Positions 63,123 through 64,000 of a stretch of DNA of 64,000 nt are shown here, piece after piece (within the stretch, counting starts at the first letter, position 1; the number at the start of each line of letters is the position of its first letter). The notes beneath the pieces were generated by a model. The model was not told the origin of the DNA, did not search any database, and saw only the letters and a program-made list of their open reading frames with translations. Source of the stretch: Akkermansiaceae bacterium (lineage in GTDB: Bacteria; Verrucomicrobiota; Verrucomicrobiia; Verrucomicrobiales; Akkermansiaceae); contig JAKMGP010000029.1 in the NCBI GenBank assembly GCA_022424905.1, positions 20,635 to 84,634 of the forward strand. The letters run 5' to 3'. A program made the translations under genes and the position numbers.

Positions 63123-64000
63123 ATGCCATTGACAACGCAAGAAGCCGACCGCTACCAGCGACAAACCATGCTCAGAGAGCTCGGCGAAGCGGGACAAGAG
63201 CGTCTCAGAAACGCTTCTATTCTCTGTATCGGGAGCGGTGGATTGGGCTCACCAGCCCTGCTTTATCTCGCTGCCGCTGGCGTCGGGAGAATTGGCATCA
63301 TTGATCCTGACTCGGTCGACCTGTCTAACCTACACCGCCAAATCCTCCACGACACCGATCGCGTTGGTACCTCCAAAATGGAGAGCGCTAAGGCGAGACT
63401 CTACCAAGTGAACCCTCATGTGGAGATCATCCTTCATGAGGGTCGGTTCGAGCCAGACAATTGCCTTGATCTACTGGAGCCTTACGACGCTGTTCTCGAT
63501 GGCTCCGACAACTTCCCGACTCGCTTCGCTGCAAATGACGCGGCATTTTTCCTCAAGAAACCTCTCATACATGGAGCGATCTTCCAATTTGAAGGACAAG
63601 TCACAGTCTTCGCACCCCATCTCGGTGGACCCTGCTATCGTTGCCTACTACCGGAATCTCCACCCGAGGGAGCAGTCCCAACATGAAGCGAAGCAGGTGT
63701 CCTGGGCGTGCTCCCCGGAATTGTTGGAAGCCTTCAAGCCATGGAAGCAATCAAACTTCTCGCAAATCTCGGGCATCCCCCGCTTGGCAGACTGATTCAC
63801 TATCGTGCCCTTTCGACCTTATTCCGGGAAATTAAAATCAAACCTGATCCAGACTGCCCACTTTGCGGGGATAACCCCACTATTACCAAACCCATCACTG
63901 ACAAAAAAGAAATGACAGAGCTTCCCGAAATCACGACTCTTGAACTGCGCAAAATTCTTACCGATGGCTTCGAAGGCATCTTACTCGACGTTCGCGAACA
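63123..64000 (+). CDS. MoeB/ThiF-rhodanese protein, candidate selenoprotein, 3' end outside window
   Basis: Adenylyltransferase (E1-like) that activates the C terminus of ThiS/MoaD-type sulfur carriers. The frame is open from ATG 63123 with GSGGLGS at 37-43, DLSNLHRQ (66-73), DGSDN, and zinc cysteines CYRC (171-174) and CPLC (245-248). Codon 188 (63684-63686) is TGA. It falls where E. coli MoeB has TCVEAGV: here T-U-SEAGVLGVLPGIVGSLQAMEAIKLL. The frame continues with family similarity for 104 more codons, and from about 268 a rhodanese domain starts (LPEITTLELRKIL, LLDVRE) and runs off the edge. The cysteine at this place forms the persulfide/acyl link in Uba4/ThiF. With a SECIS-like hairpin next to it, selenocysteine insertion is the best reading; a mutation or error is the alternative. 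Confidence 0.8.
63700..63719 (+). promoter_or_regulatory. Bacterial SECIS-like hairpin after the in-frame UGA
   Basis: TCCTGGG, loop CGTGCT, CCCCGGA: three pairs, one mismatch, three pairs. The apical loop begins 20 bases after the UGA and has a G at its second position, which agrees with the known bacterial SECIS layout (short stem-loop, loop roughly 16-37 bases beyond the UGA, early loop G). It overlaps the coding sequence, as bacterial SECIS elements do. Confidence 0.6.

Noticed and set aside
63123-63686. Treating the MoeB gene as a pseudogene truncated at TGA
   Set aside because: The codon replaces the conserved Cys exactly, the frame continues with full similarity, and a SECIS-like hairpin follows.

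Overview
The window reads as a compact chromosomal segment of a free-living Gram-negative bacterium of the PVC group, most likely a marine verrucomicrobium. The grounds are the near-even base composition, many lipoproteins and signal peptides, the Tat-exported hydroxypyruvate-isomerase-like protein, DUF5069, bactofilin, HprK without a nearby PTS, and short intergenic gaps with frequent ATGA or TAATG gene junctions. This is inference from gene content; no rRNA is present. I see no insertion sequence, prophage, CRISPR array or integrase.

Layout. 1-6.4 kb: a UDP-glucose pyrophosphorylase fragment, rpoN, mrp, an exported sugar isomerase-like protein, two coiled-coil lipoproteins around a DUF5069 gene, and a Nudix-like gene. 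6.4-17.5 kb: two divergent peptide-ABC operons. The minus-strand Yej-like one has its own ATPases; the plus-strand one (binding protein and two permeases) has none. 17.6-21.6 kb: an orphan MoxR, trpE-trpG and a YycJ-like hydrolase. 21.7-26.6 kb: tRNA-Leu(UAG), a gluconolactonase-like gene, a GntR regulator, an iodotyrosine-deiodinase-type nitroreductase, glnB behind a textbook sigma-54 promoter, and rpsT. 26.6-32.4 kb: a dehydrogenase-YgfZ fusion and a ferric-iron-type ABC operon. 32.5-35.2 kb: an FHA protein, a 660-base structured gap and a primary-type sigma factor. 35.2-42.5 kb: a cysS / SenB-like glycosyltransferase / sugar-kinase operon, pdxH, GDPD, bactofilin and thiH-thiS. 42.9-50.4 kb: recQ, phoD-like, dinB, ABC-F and a TPR protein. 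50.4-58.5 kb: proC, parA, and the cell-shape cluster mreB-mreC-mreD-mrdA with rng. 58.5-64 kb: a lipase-like lipoprotein, hprK, a GIY-YIG gene, an SDR, nadK and a MoeB/ThiF-rhodanese gene.

The most striking signal is at the right edge. The MoeB/ThiF-rhodanese gene has an in-frame UGA exactly where this family has its conserved cysteine. The frame continues with perfect family similarity to the window end, and a bacterial SECIS-like hairpin lies at the right distance. I read it as a selenoprotein. A second selenium-linked gene, a glycosyltransferase with the motifs of the selenosugar synthase SenB, sits in an operon with an N-acetylhexosamine-kinase-like gene. Both products would draw on selenophosphate, so the organism probably has an active selenium economy.

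Other notable points are the dehydrogenase-YgfZ fusion, a six-T run that appears to split a lipoprotein signal from the deiodinase-type nitroreductase, MORN-like repeats inside an ABC permease, an SDR lacking its catalytic tyrosine, and the sigma-54 promoter of glnB with a weaker one ahead of rpoN.
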